Source: Clostridia bacterium
Lineage (GTDB): Bacteria > Bacillota > Clostridia > Oscillospirales > CAG-272
DNA: 10,813 nt
Assembly (NCBI GenBank): GCA_017457465.1
Contig: JAFTHJ010000255.1
Span: forward strand, 1-10,813
Direction: 5' to 3'
Both the position numbers and the translations under genes were made by a program. Under the pieces are notes generated by a model. It was not told where the DNA came from and searched no databases. It saw nothing but the letters and a program-made list of their open reading frames with translations. Of the stretch, positions 1 through 7,836 are shown one piece after another. Position 1 is the first letter of the stretch, and every line of letters starts with the position of its first letter.

Positions 1-612
1 GATAATTATGTGGACAGTGAGTGGATATCCTCAATCAAGAAAGCTTTTGAGGAGAATAATGAAATAGATGTTATCGGAGGAAAAGTAGTCGCGGCACCAT
101 TTGAAACAAACGTGGAAAGATTTTGGTCCGAGCTTTGGCTGAAGAATATAATGCGTTTTGAGGATGAAGAGTTTTTTGTTGAAGCAAAAAGCTTGAATCA
201 TTCGTTTATAACAGCAAACTGCGCTTACAAAAAAGAACTTTTAAATGAGCTTAACGGTTTTAACGAGTGGTTTGGAAATAACGCCGAGGACGTGGATTTA
301 ATGTGGCGCGCTATAGATTTCAAGGCAAAATTAAAGTATATACCGACCGCAATCGTATACGCGCACTCCCCGACCAAATTACGGGCAATGTGGAAAAAAA
401 GCTATAGAGACGGAGTTTCTTCAACCAAGTTGCAGAAAACATACGGCCCCCCTAAAGGAAGCTTTGACGGAAAATTGCATAAAATGTTCTGGAAGAATCT
501 CGGTCGGATGCTTTTATTTAGAAAAGATTCATTTCTTTTTACTTCAGAGCTGTTTTATCACATTTGGGGAAAATGGATATCCAGTATAAAGTTAGGTTAC
601 AGAAACTTATAA
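1..612 (+). CDS. Family 2 glycosyltransferase, C-terminal part (5' end outside window)
   Basis: The reading frame is open from base 1, so the gene begins upstream. The GTG at base 10 is only an internal codon. The 203 visible residues are the second half of a GT-A fold family 2 glycosyltransferase. Residues equivalent to the nucleotide-sugar-binding DxD should lie just before the window, since the frame enters at DNYVDSEWI, the usual stretch right after it. The acceptor-side signature is clear: a LNGFNEWF segment followed by AEDVDLMWRA (bases 283-312), where the ED pair supplies the catalytic base in this family. It is followed by the YIPTAIVYAHSP strand and a YRDGVSSTKL segment. No membrane helix is seen at the C terminus, so it is probably cytoplasmic or peripheral. 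The next gene follows after 17 bases. Donor and acceptor sugars cannot be read from sequence. Family call is firm, specificity unknown. Confidence 0.88.
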   Translation, partial: DNYVDSEWISSIKKAFEENNEIDVIGGKVVAAPFETNVERFWSELWLKNIMRFEDEEFFVEAKSLNHSFITANCAYKKELLNELNGFNEWFGNNAEDVDLMWRAIDFKAKLKYIPTAIVYAHSPTKLRAMWKKSYRDGVSSTKLQKTYGPPKGSFDGKLHKMFWKNLGRMLLFRKDSFLFTSELFYHIWGKWISSIKLGYRNL

Positions 613-615
613 ATC

Positions 616-622
616 AAGGAGA
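616..622 (+). promoter_or_regulatory. Ribosome binding site AAGGAGA deciding the 630 start
   Basis: AAGGAGA sits seven bases before the ATG at 630. It is the best Shine-Dalgarno match near this gene and argues for that ATG over the in-frame upstream ATG at 564, which lies inside the preceding glycosyltransferase gene. Confidence 0.85.
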
Positions 623-629
623 TTTCTTT

Positions 630-2114
630 ATGAAAAGAGGATATCTTAAGGGAATTGGTGACGGTGTATTTAAATGTGTCTGCGCTGTCAGACAGCTTTC
701 AATTATTTTGAAAGAAGAGGTTGAGATTCAGGTTGCGGAGAGCGAATTTGAAAAAATGTCCGTGCTCGGAGTAACAATACATAACGGGAAAGATAATTTA
801 GACGCGCTCGTATATGTTATGGATGATATAAATCAGCCGATAATCGAAAGCGTTGAGTGCGAACAATTCATATATTATTTTTCGCAGTTTTTCTCAATAA
901 AAGATACCGATTTTACAAACAAGGTCGAAAAGTATCTTCGCGAAAACGGATTATATAAGCAGCTTAAGATGTTTAATAAGCTTAAAATAGACATCGCTGT
1001 GGCAACTAAAAACAACGTCGCGGATTATATGCCAAGGTATCTGCATATCGCGCATACTAATTTTTGTAACGCGCAGTGTATTATGTGCACACACTATTTT
1101 TTAAAAAACAAACACGCAAAACACCTTGACGAAAGAATGCTTGACAAGTTTGATGAATTCCTCCCTTATGCCGAGATTTTAACACTCCACGGTACAGGCG
1201 AACCCTTTATGGATAAAAACATATTGAAGACACTTGCTGCCGCGGAAAAATACGGTGTTCAGATAGTTACAAACACAAATCTTTCGTATTTGAGTGACGA
1301 ATTGTTCGGATATGTTTCGAGAATATTTAAACAGCTGAATGTATCCTGTGACGGCGCCAATAAAGAGATTTTTGAGTCTATCAGAAAAAATATTTGCTTC
1401 GAAACCTTTGAGAATAATCTGGCAAAGCTCCGTACAATAAGCGATCAGGTCTTGCTTTGTATGGCGAGTGTGGCTATGCGTCAGAACATTTTAACACTTC
1501 CCGAAATGGTTCGATTCGCTAAAAAATACGGCTTTAAGAGAATCGCTTTTAATTGCTTGAAGGCGTATAAAGAGATAGGAAATTATGAGGATGAGTTAAT
1601 CAACTATCCCAACGTGGCATCGCGTTCTTTCCATGAGTGCTTAAAGGTTGGAGAGGAGCTGGGAATAGAGGTTCTTGTTCCCGAAGATATGCTGTTGGAT
1701 AACGAAGACAACGAGCTTATATCCATGGAAATCCAAAAAATGAAAGAAGTGGAAGCAAAGGCTTCCGATAATAATCAGGAAGAGCTTTCCAAAAAGAACA
1801 AGGATATGGAGCTTACCGAAGTTCCGCAGGTGTATGATAAGGAGTCGGCACTGTATAATTGCGATGGCATTTGTGATTGGCTTGCCGAAAAACCGTATAT
1901 CGATATTGACGGCAATGTAGCTATATGCTGCTTTAACAAAACTGTTATCGTTGGAAATGTTTTCGAAACCCCTATACGCGAAATTATAAATTCTCCCGTA
2001 TATAAGTCTTGGAGACAAGCCTTTTACGATAACCAAATGCCTATGCATTGCGGTCATTGCCAATTCGTGCAAAACGGAACCCTTGAAAGGCTGAAAGTAT
2101 ATGACAAAAAATGA
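630..2114 (+). CDS. Long radical SAM/SPASM domain protein
   Basis: A 494-residue radical SAM enzyme, counted from the ATG at 630. A start at 564 is possible in frame but would overlap the upstream gene by 49 bases and lacks a good ribosome binding site. Residues 1-135 form an N-terminal region I do not recognise. The radical SAM core follows, with Cys146-x3-Cys150-x2-Cys153 for the SAM-binding [4Fe-4S] cluster and a GTGEP SAM-contact motif at 188-192. A charged insertion (about 360-410) leads to a SPASM-type domain: Cys415-x12-Gly-x4-Cys433 matches the canonical first half, while the second half is reduced to Cys474-x2-Cys477. At least one auxiliary [4Fe-4S] cluster is likely. The same design, including a GICDWL segment, recurs at 9332-10771. 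The substrate is unknown; context suggests a sugar or glycan-linked group. The gene ends 14 bases inside the aminotransferase gene. Confidence 0.9.
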   Translation: MKRGYLKGIGDGVFKCVCAVRQLSIILKEEVEIQVAESEFEKMSVLGVTIHNGKDNLDALVYVMDDINQPIIESVECEQFIYYFSQFFSIKDTDFTNKVEKYLRENGLYKQLKMFNKLKIDIAVATKNNVADYMPRYLHIAHTNFCNAQCIMCTHYFLKNKHAKHLDERMLDKFDEFLPYAEILTLHGTGEPFMDKNILKTLAAAEKYGVQIVTNTNLSYLSDELFGYVSRIFKQLNVSCDGANKEIFESIRKNICFETFENNLAKLRTISDQVLLCMASVAMRQNILTLPEMVRFAKKYGFKRIAFNCLKAYKEIGNYEDELINYPNVASRSFHECLKVGEELGIEVLVPEDMLLDNEDNELISMEIQKMKEVEAKASDNNQEELSKKNKDMELTEVPQVYDKESALYNCDGICDWLAEKPYIDIDGNVAICCFNKTVIVGNVFETPIREIINSPVYKSWRQAFYDNQMPMHCGHCQFVQNGTLERLKVYDKK

Positions 2115-3294
2115 TTTACCCGCATGTCTGGGTGGAAAGCCTGTCTGTCGTGGAGTGAATGCCCCCTGGCCGAGTATTCATAAGTCGGATATCAGGACAG
2201 TAACACGGGTGCTTCGCTCGGGAAAAATAAGCAAAAACGGAGGGCTTTACAATAAGCAGCTTGAGACAGAGGTCGCCCGAAAAAACGGAAGGAAATATGC
2301 CATAACCGTGGCGAATGCTACCGTTGGTCTGGAATTGGCTTTACGCGCACTCGGAATTAAAAGCGGTGACGAGGTTATCGTTCCGGGATATACATTTTAT
2401 TCGAGTGTGTCAAGTATCGTTGTTGTAGGCGCAACGCCTGTAATATGCGACATAGATGTTGAAACGCTTAATATTTCTGATAAGTTTGCGGAAGCTATAA
2501 CAGAAAAAACACGGGCTGTAATGATAGTTGATTGGGCAGGATACGCCGTGGACGTTTCTCGGATTCGTTCTTTGATAGGCGACAGAGACATCAGGATAAT
2601 ATCAGACAGTGCGCAGTCGTTCGGCAGTGTTGGAGACAGTGATACGGATTATGCCGATATAAGCGTGTATTCCTTTCAAAAAAGCAAAAATCTTACTTGC
2701 GGTGAGGGCGGAGCTGTAGCGACCGATGATATCGAGCTATACAAGTATATGTATGCCTTGCACAATTGCGGACGCGATGAGTCTTGTAAATGGTATGAGC
2801 ATAAATACAACGGTACAAACATCGGATTGAGCGAAATTTGCGCGGCGTTAGCTGTATCACAGCTTTCGAAATTCGACAGGGAAGTTGAAACCAGAAAGAA
2901 AAATGCCGAACTGCTTATTAGCGCCCTTAACCAAAGTACCGTATTTAAGGTCTTGCAAACAGAACCGATAAAAAGACGCAGAATATATCATTCATTGGCT
3001 ATTCTATGCAACGAAAAATTCGGAAGCGCGGAGGAGTATGTTATGTACCTTCGAAGCGAAGGTGTTCCCGTGATACCCTCATATGAAAAAACCTGCGATA
3101 TGCAAGAAGCGTTTATGACATCTGGGGGAAGATGCGCCGATGAGCTTACAGGGTGCCATTTTGTTTGCGGAAAAGCTATATTGATTCCAAATGAGTTGCT
3201 TTTGGTTGATTCAAAGAATATGAGATTGGTTGTAAAAGCATTTGAAAAAATAGAAAAATATTTTCTGAAAAAGGCGGAAAAAGAAAATGGATAG
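2101..3294 (+). CDS. DegT/DnrJ/EryC1/StrS family PLP aminotransferase
   Basis: A full-length (397 residue) fold-type I PLP aminotransferase that would convert a keto-sugar or keto-cyclitol to its amino form. Visible features: a GGKPVCRG N terminus typical of the AHBA-synthase/StsC-like branch, PGYTFYSS at 95-102, ISDSAQSFG with Asp169 (contacts the pyridine nitrogen) and Gln172, and SFQKSKNLTCGEGG with Lys196 as the Schiff-base lysine. A NIGLSEICAAL segment near 240-250 matches the family's phosphate/dimer-interface signature. The FQ.SK.LT.GEGG form resembles scyllo-inosose and AHBA-type enzymes more than ordinary nucleotide-sugar aminotransferases, from memory and not checked by alignment. 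The start ATG has GAAAGG ten bases upstream, inside the preceding gene. The gene overlaps the previous one by 14 bases and the next by 8, so translational coupling is likely. Family call is firm; substrate is inferred only as a class. Confidence 0.93.
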   Translation: MTKNDLPACLGGKPVCRGVNAPWPSIHKSDIRTVTRVLRSGKISKNGGLYNKQLETEVARKNGRKYAITVANATVGLELALRALGIKSGDEVIVPGYTFYSSVSSIVVVGATPVICDIDVETLNISDKFAEAITEKTRAVMIVDWAGYAVDVSRIRSLIGDRDIRIISDSAQSFGSVGDSDTDYADISVYSFQKSKNLTCGEGGAVATDDIELYKYMYALHNCGRDESCKWYEHKYNGTNIGLSEICAALAVSQLSKFDREVETRKKNAELLISALNQSTVFKVLQTEPIKRRRIYHSLAILCNEKFGSAEEYVMYLRSEGVPVIPSYEKTCDMQEAFMTSGGRCADELTGCHFVCGKAILIPNELLLVDSKNMRLVVKAFEKIEKYFLKKAEKENG

Positions 3295-4105
3295 AAAGAT
3301 CGTAGTTTTCTTGAGCTCTACATACTATGATTTAAAAAAGGAACGCCCAAAGGCAATAAAGGAAATTATAAAAAACCACTATATTTTTTCAGGTATGGAG
3401 ACATTTTTTGTTCTTCCTCCGCTTGAGCAATGGGAAAATATAAAAAGGACAATAAGAGAATGTGATTTTTATGTCGCTATTTTGGGAGATAGATACGGTT
3501 CTGTAACGTGGGATAATTACAGTTATACAGAACTTGAGTGTGAATATGCGGCGGAGATTGGTAAGCCGATAATAGCCTTGGTTCAAAAGGAGCATTCAAA
3601 ATTCGGGTATTGGCGAAAGCAACCCGAGCTTCACCGTGAAAAGCAACAGGCATTTAAGGAGAATATTGTTTGCGACCACAAATTCTATTGGGAGGATACC
3701 GAGGATCTCGTTCATAAAATGTTTGAGGGACTCTTTATTCTCGAATGTGAAAATCATATCGAGGGACTCGGCAGAGCTTTACCCGCGGAGGTAACAGAGC
3801 CCAGAGATGACACCTCAATACGGGTTCATATGGAATATTCCGATAATACCACACAGTGGGACAAAAAACTGTATTACTATAATGAGGATTATTACATTGA
3901 CGATAACACACTCGCCGAAGAATGTCGCGAGGCTATTGCCGAAAAGAATATGGAGCTATCGACGGCAGTGTATTGTGTAATAAAAAGACATATTATCAAA
4001 AAATTCAAGGATAAGGATATTGTAATCAACGGATTTTATCTGGATGATGACGATGTTATAAGAGCAATAAAAAGGATTTCGGGTTTGGAAAAAGACAATG
4101 TATAA
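3287..4105 (+). CDS. Stand-alone DUF4062 domain protein
   Basis: A 272-residue protein whose first ~155 residues carry the DUF4062 signature in order: VFLSSTYYDLKKER (7-20), SGMETF (35-40), CDFYVAILGDRYGSV (59-73), SYTELECEYA (79-88) and GKPIIALV (92-99). DUF4062 has an alpha/beta fold related to TIR and nucleoside deoxyribosyltransferase-like domains and usually sits at the N terminus of large signalling or defence NTPases. Here no NTPase follows. The remaining ~100 residues (about 172-272) are acidic and tyrosine-rich and match nothing I recognise. No membrane segments are evident. The gene overlaps its neighbours by 8 bases on both sides, so it looks like a true operon member and not a recent insertion. 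It might process a nucleotide or nucleotide-sugar, or act as a sensor tied to the pathway; both are speculation. Domain call is strong, role unknown. Confidence 0.85.
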   Translation: MDRKIVVFLSSTYYDLKKERPKAIKEIIKNHYIFSGMETFFVLPPLEQWENIKRTIRECDFYVAILGDRYGSVTWDNYSYTELECEYAAEIGKPIIALVQKEHSKFGYWRKQPELHREKQQAFKENIVCDHKFYWEDTEDLVHKMFEGLFILECENHIEGLGRALPAEVTEPRDDTSIRVHMEYSDNTTQWDKKLYYYNEDYYIDDNTLAEECREAIAEKNMELSTAVYCVIKRHIIKKFKDKDIVINGFYLDDDDVIRAIKRISGLEKDNV

Positions 4106-5018
4106 AGAGGCGATAATCGAAATAAGCGGAAATTGCAATTTAAACTGTGTGATGTGCGGGTATGGAGCAAGATATAATACTCCGCAACGCTTTATGGAAT
4201 ACGATTTATATACGGATATTTTAGACCAGCTGAACGGTAATTACGAGGTTTTACGTCTCAACGGCAGAGGAGAGAGTACTATTCATCCGAAATTCGTGAG
4301 TTTTCTGAATTACGCAAAATCGAATTATCCCGAAAAGCGAATAAGATTATTCACTAATATGAACTATAAAAGCCGAGATATAACACGCGCTCTGGCGGAT
4401 TGCTCCTGTGAGACTATGATATCGCTTGACAGTGTCGATAAGGAGAGCCTTGAAAAAATAAGACTGGGATGCCATTATGAAACTATAATTAAAAACATTG
4501 AAGATTTATGTTCAATGACGCCTTTGACCGCTATAGTGTATACAATGCAACCCGCTAATTTTTACGAGGCGTATGATGTAGCAAAATTTGCTATGGAGCA
4601 TAACTGTCATTTCTTCTGTAACGCCGTAAGAAATTACGATATGGAAAAGGATTTTCACCTTTTGGTGGAAAAAGAGCGTACTTATCTTTTGGATTTATAT
4701 AAAGAACTCAAGGAAATGTATTCTGCCGCTAATGGTCTGATGCTTCATCTTCCGCAACAAATATCGGGTGTAACACTTGATACCGATATAGGTGCCATGA
4801 CATGCTCGGATTACGGTTCTTGCCCGAATATAGGCAAGGATATCTGCATTTGTTATGACGGAACGGTTATACCTTGCGGAATGTTTAATCCGTGTGAAAT
4901 CGGAAATGTTAAGGATACCCCTATTTCAGAAATTATGAGCTCTGACGCGTTGGAGGAGTTTGTAAAGCAGCAGCCCAATAATGAGTACTGCAGAAATTGT
5001 CAGTATATGTGCAAGTAA
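4098..5018 (+). CDS. Compact radical SAM/SPASM enzyme
   Basis: A 306-residue radical SAM enzyme with almost no N-terminal extension: Cys13-x3-Cys17-x2-Cys20 (ISGNCNLNCVMCGYG) binds the SAM cluster and LNGRGES (54-60) is the variant of the GGEP SAM-contact motif. ISLDSVDKESLEKIR (108-122) is the usual strand and helix after the third barrel repeat. The C-terminal domain has Cys242-x12-Gly-x4-Cys260, a GNVKDTPISEIM segment (269-280) and Cys298-x2-Cys301-x3-Cys305, so a SPASM-type auxiliary cluster domain is present with a shortened second half. The substrate is unknown. It differs clearly from the long SPASM proteins at 630 and 9332 and from the short pair that follows, so it probably catalyses a separate step. 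It begins 8 bases inside the DUF4062 gene and is followed by a 21-base gap. Confidence 0.92.
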   Translation: MYKEAIIEISGNCNLNCVMCGYGARYNTPQRFMEYDLYTDILDQLNGNYEVLRLNGRGESTIHPKFVSFLNYAKSNYPEKRIRLFTNMNYKSRDITRALADCSCETMISLDSVDKESLEKIRLGCHYETIIKNIEDLCSMTPLTAIVYTMQPANFYEAYDVAKFAMEHNCHFFCNAVRNYDMEKDFHLLVEKERTYLLDLYKELKEMYSAANGLMLHLPQQISGVTLDTDIGAMTCSDYGSCPNIGKDICICYDGTVIPCGMFNPCEIGNVKDTPISEIMSSDALEEFVKQQPNNEYCRNCQYMCK

Positions 5019-5039
5019 AACAAGAAGAAAAGGTGCCGT

Positions 5040-5804
5040 ATGAAAAAGCTTGATGTATTGGGACTTCCTATTGTCGACCATTGCAATTTGAATTGTAAGG
5101 GGTGTTACCATTTTTGTACCAAGGGACAACAGGAAAGCTTTGTTCCATATGATGTGTTTTTTAAAGATGTAAAGCGATTCAAAGAACTGGTTGACCACGT
5201 GGATTGGATAAAGCTTTATGGCGGAGAGCCTCTCTTGCATCCCAGACTTGATGACTTTGTTACCGCCACAAGATATTTTTATCCGTATGCGGAAATATGT
5301 CTCATGACGAACGGCATTCTTGTTCCTACGCTTTCCGCAAAAAGTGTAGACGTCCTGAAGAAAGCTGACGTAAAAATAGATATAACCGTTTATCCTGTGA
5401 TGGAAAAGAATATTGACAATGTGAAAAAGTTTTTGGAAGAGAATGGCTTAAGAAGTAATATTTCATATGTACATAAATTCGGGAAAAGATTCAATAAAAA
5501 CGGAGATTCCGATATAGAGGCTTCTTATAAAAGCTGTGATATGAAGATATGTCATTATCTCCAGTACGGAGAGTTTGTTATGTGTCCGTTGCCGATATTT
5601 ATACGCAGATACAATGAGCTGTTCAACACAGATTACAATTTTGATAACGATATATTAAACATTTATTCTGACGGTATAACCTATGAAGATATTATAGAAT
5701 TCAGCGGCAGAGCGCACGACTCGTGCAGATATTGCGGAGATACCGTCGAATTTGATTGGGAAATCGGAAAAAATAATCCCCCTTCCGCAGATTGGGAGAT
5801 TTAA
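5040..5804 (+). CDS. Short radical SAM enzyme with Twitch-like auxiliary domain (copy 1)
   Basis: A 254-residue radical SAM protein. PIVDHCNLNCKGC holds Cys15, Cys19 and Cys22 for the SAM cluster, with a fourth cysteine at 26. YGGEPLLHP (60-68) is the SAM-contact motif. In the C-terminal part Cys166-x10-Gly-x4-Cys182 followed by Cys229-x2-Cys232 fits a single auxiliary [4Fe-4S] cluster, a Twitch-sized (half-SPASM) domain; Cys171 is extra. Size and cysteine spacing resemble the BtrN class of radical SAM alcohol dehydrogenases, although the overall sequence does not look closely related. AAGG lies six bases before the ATG. The following gene is a paralogue: by hand about 99 of 234 positions are identical without gaps. 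Likely cytoplasmic; substrate unknown, a sugar or cyclitol alcohol being a reasonable guess from context. Confidence 0.9.
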   Translation: MKKLDVLGLPIVDHCNLNCKGCYHFCTKGQQESFVPYDVFFKDVKRFKELVDHVDWIKLYGGEPLLHPRLDDFVTATRYFYPYAEICLMTNGILVPTLSAKSVDVLKKADVKIDITVYPVMEKNIDNVKKFLEENGLRSNISYVHKFGKRFNKNGDSDIEASYKSCDMKICHYLQYGEFVMCPLPIFIRRYNELFNTDYNFDNDILNIYSDGITYEDIIEFSGRAHDSCRYCGDTVEFDWEIGKNNPPSADWEI

Positions 5805-5807
5805 TTT

Positions 5808-5812
5808 GGGAG
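5808..5812 (+). promoter_or_regulatory. Ribosome binding site GGGAG deciding the 5819 start
   Basis: GGGAG lies six bases before the ATG at 5819 and 14 codons upstream of the first cluster cysteine. The alternative TTG at 5792 would overlap the preceding gene and breaks the end-to-end alignment with the paralogue at 5040. Confidence 0.75.
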
Positions 5813-5818
5813 TTAAGG

Positions 5819-6613
5819 ATGAATTCGATAAATAATGTTGCGTATCCTATCGTGGATCATTGCAATTTGAATTGCAGGGGATGCTGTAGATTTTGTAATC
5901 CAAGCCAAGAAAAGCATTTCGCGGATCCGAAGATATTTGAAAAAGATTTGAGGCGCTTTAAAGAGCTTGTCGAGCATATCGAAATGTTCCGTATTTTCGG
6001 CGGAGAGCCGTTGTTGCATCCCGAGCTTTCAAAATTTATATACATAGCGCGTGATATTTATCCAAAATCGGAAATAGATATAGTCACAAACGGATTACTG
6101 TTGGATAAAATGTCGGACGAGCTTATAAACGACATAAAAAGTTGCTGTGTGCATCTTGAAATATCGGTATATGAGCCAACTAAAAAGAAACTCCCGAAAA
6201 TAATGGATATTCTGGAAAAGAACAAATTAGGGCATACACTTAATTTTGTTGATAAGTTTTGGAAGCGTATGGATATGTCGGGTAGCTCGGATTATGTGAG
6301 AATATGGAAGGAATGTCAGTGGAAAAAATGCAACGGCTTGAGAGACGGAAAGTTTATGATGTGTCCGTTGCCTGTTGTCATAAAGGAATTTAACAGGTTA
6401 TTTGATACCGACTTTAATTTTGATGACGAGCTGATAGATATATATGATCCGAAGCTGACCTTTGAGGATATACGTGACTTTATAAGTCGTCCCCATAAGT
6501 ACTGTTCCTATTGTACGGATCCTGAATTTTTAGAATGGAGCGCGTTTACGGGCGAGATTAAAGCAGAGGACTATGCTGTCATAGATGCCTGTGGAAAGCG
6601 GTTTGACAAATGA
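5819..6613 (+). CDS. Short radical SAM enzyme with Twitch-like auxiliary domain (copy 2)
   Basis: A 264-residue paralogue of the gene before it. All nine shared cysteines fall at the same residue numbers (15, 19, 22, 26, 166, 171, 182, 229, 232), as does GGEPLLHP (61-68), and MCPLP at 181-185 is shared too. It differs in having extra cysteines at 23, 109, 110 and 258 and a tail of about 30 residues (WSAFTGEIKAEDY onward) with no counterpart in copy 1. The ATG at 5819 is preferred over the TTG at 5792 because it has a GGGAG site and lines up exactly with the start of copy 1. The pair may act on successive positions of one substrate, or form a heterodimer; neither can be decided from sequence. 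The stop overlaps the next start by 4 bases (ATGA), a classic coupling junction. Confidence 0.9.
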   Translation: MNSINNVAYPIVDHCNLNCRGCCRFCNPSQEKHFADPKIFEKDLRRFKELVEHIEMFRIFGGEPLLHPELSKFIYIARDIYPKSEIDIVTNGLLLDKMSDELINDIKSCCVHLEISVYEPTKKKLPKIMDILEKNKLGHTLNFVDKFWKRMDMSGSSDYVRIWKECQWKKCNGLRDGKFMMCPLPVVIKEFNRLFDTDFNFDDELIDIYDPKLTFEDIRDFISRPHKYCSYCTDPEFLEWSAFTGEIKAEDYAVIDACGKRFDK

Positions 6614-7836
6614 AATTAAGTGTAATTATATTATGCCATAATAACAGATCTATCGACAGGGTTGTATCCGCGGTTGCCGAACAGACGGCGAAGGATGACG
6701 AGATTTTTGTTGTAGACGATTTTTCTGATGCCGCCACGCAAGACATATTAAGAAAACTGAATGGCAATAACATTAAGGTTTTACATTCCGATAAACGAGG
6801 GAATCGCTCGGCTAACAGAAATTATGCGGCAAATTATGCCGATGGAGAATTATTGGTATTTATAGATGGTGACGTACTCATTGAATATGGCGCTCTTGAC
6901 CGTATAAAGAATTATAGTTATGACGGAATTTCGGGAATTTGCGGTAATGTAGCCGCAATGAGAATGACACCCGAGACGATAGCGCTTACCTCAAAGAGAT
7001 ATTCTCGTGAGCTACAGCGGGGGGAATATGATTTTGATTTATGGCATAGCGCTTTTCCCGATGAAAGACGGCACAACGAGGCTTTGTCATGGAATCGGTT
7101 TTATACCGCCTTCAGCGTAATTCCGCGTTCTGAATACATAGCGGTTGGCGGTTTTGACGAAGATTTCGAAGGCTGGGGCGGAGAAGATATAGATATAGGG
7201 TACCGTCTATCAAAAAACGGACAGTTGAAATTTTTGCCTTCGATTCGCGGAATACACCTACCGCACCAAAGAAATATAATGCAAGAAGAAAAAAATGGGC
7301 GAAAAAATATGTATATGATGCTTTCCAAATATCGTAATCGCGATATGGAGGAGCTCTTAAGCTTCGCCTTGGAAGCACGTGCCGTTAATGCATTGAATAA
7401 CGTGCTTGACACCTTACGAAAGTACGAAAATTCAGACAATGCGCAAGAACCCTTGGAGAACGAGTTAATATTTAATGTTGCTTCGCGGGAGTATCCAAAC
7501 GGTAATATCGCTTATCTGGACGAGAAAAATCAAAGGAAATCCGAGTCTTTTCTGGGACTTGCCTTGCCTTTTTCCGATTTGAGCTTTGAGGTCGCGGTTA
7601 CCACAACCGCACTGCTTGATTATCCCGAACCCCTTGCGTGTAGAATTTTACAAGAGCTTCTGCGTGTGTGTAAAAAAGTTAAAGTAAAAAAAGTGTTATC
7701 ACACAACATTGATTGGAACGGAATAGAAGAAAAATTCAAGGATGTATTCTGTTATTATAAGATACATATATTTGCCGATTCATTTCAGGATTTTCTGATT
7801 GAGGATTGCGGAGATTATTATATTATAGAGCATTGA
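6610..7836 (+). CDS. Family 2 glycosyltransferase fused to a methyltransferase-like half domain
   Basis: A 408-residue protein. Residues 1-225 are a GT-A family 2 glycosyltransferase: KLSVIILCHN start, EIFVVDDFSD (31-40) for nucleotide binding, FIDGDV with the metal-binding DGD at 86-88, and GGFDEDFEGWGGEDIDIGYRL (180-200), the galactosyltransferase-type C-terminal signature with Glu-Asp as the likely catalytic pair. A helical linker (225-280) follows. Residues about 283-408 look like the second half of a class I SAM methyltransferase: LPFSDLSFEVAV (319-330), then an ALLDYPEPLACRILQELLRVCKK-like helix segment (334-356). No glycine-rich SAM-binding motif I is present and the segment before LPFSD is too short, so methyl transfer activity is doubtful; the domain may be structural or may bind a partner. 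The start overlaps the previous gene by 4 bases. Transferase call is firm; the tail assignment is tentative. Confidence 0.88.
   Translation: MKLSVIILCHNNRSIDRVVSAVAEQTAKDDEIFVVDDFSDAATQDILRKLNGNNIKVLHSDKRGNRSANRNYAANYADGELLVFIDGDVLIEYGALDRIKNYSYDGISGICGNVAAMRMTPETIALTSKRYSRELQRGEYDFDLWHSAFPDERRHNEALSWNRFYTAFSVIPRSEYIAVGGFDEDFEGWGGEDIDIGYRLSKNGQLKFLPSIRGIHLPHQRNIMQEEKNGRKNMYMMLSKYRNRDMEELLSFALEARAVNALNNVLDTLRKYENSDNAQEPLENELIFNVASREYPNGNIAYLDEKNQRKSESFLGLALPFSDLSFEVAVTTTALLDYPEPLACRILQELLRVCKKVKVKKVLSHNIDWNGIEEKFKDVFCYYKIHIFADSFQDFLIEDCGDYYIIEH

Noticed and set aside
564..629. Upstream ATG at 564 as the start of the long radical SAM gene
   Set aside because: It lies inside the preceding glycosyltransferase gene, lacks a good ribosome binding site, and the ATG at 630 has AAGGAGA at ideal spacing.
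1641..2072. Minus-strand open frame of 143 codons
   Set aside because: It is fully antisense to the SPASM end of a well-supported gene, and its product has no recognisable domain.
3287..4105. Defence island based on the DUF4062 protein
   Set aside because: No NTPase, nuclease, membrane effector or other defence gene is adjacent, and the gene is embedded by overlaps in a biosynthetic operon.
5792..5818. TTG at 5792 as the start of the second short radical SAM gene
   Set aside because: It overlaps the previous gene, and the ATG at 5819 has GGGAG and aligns exactly with the start of the paralogue.
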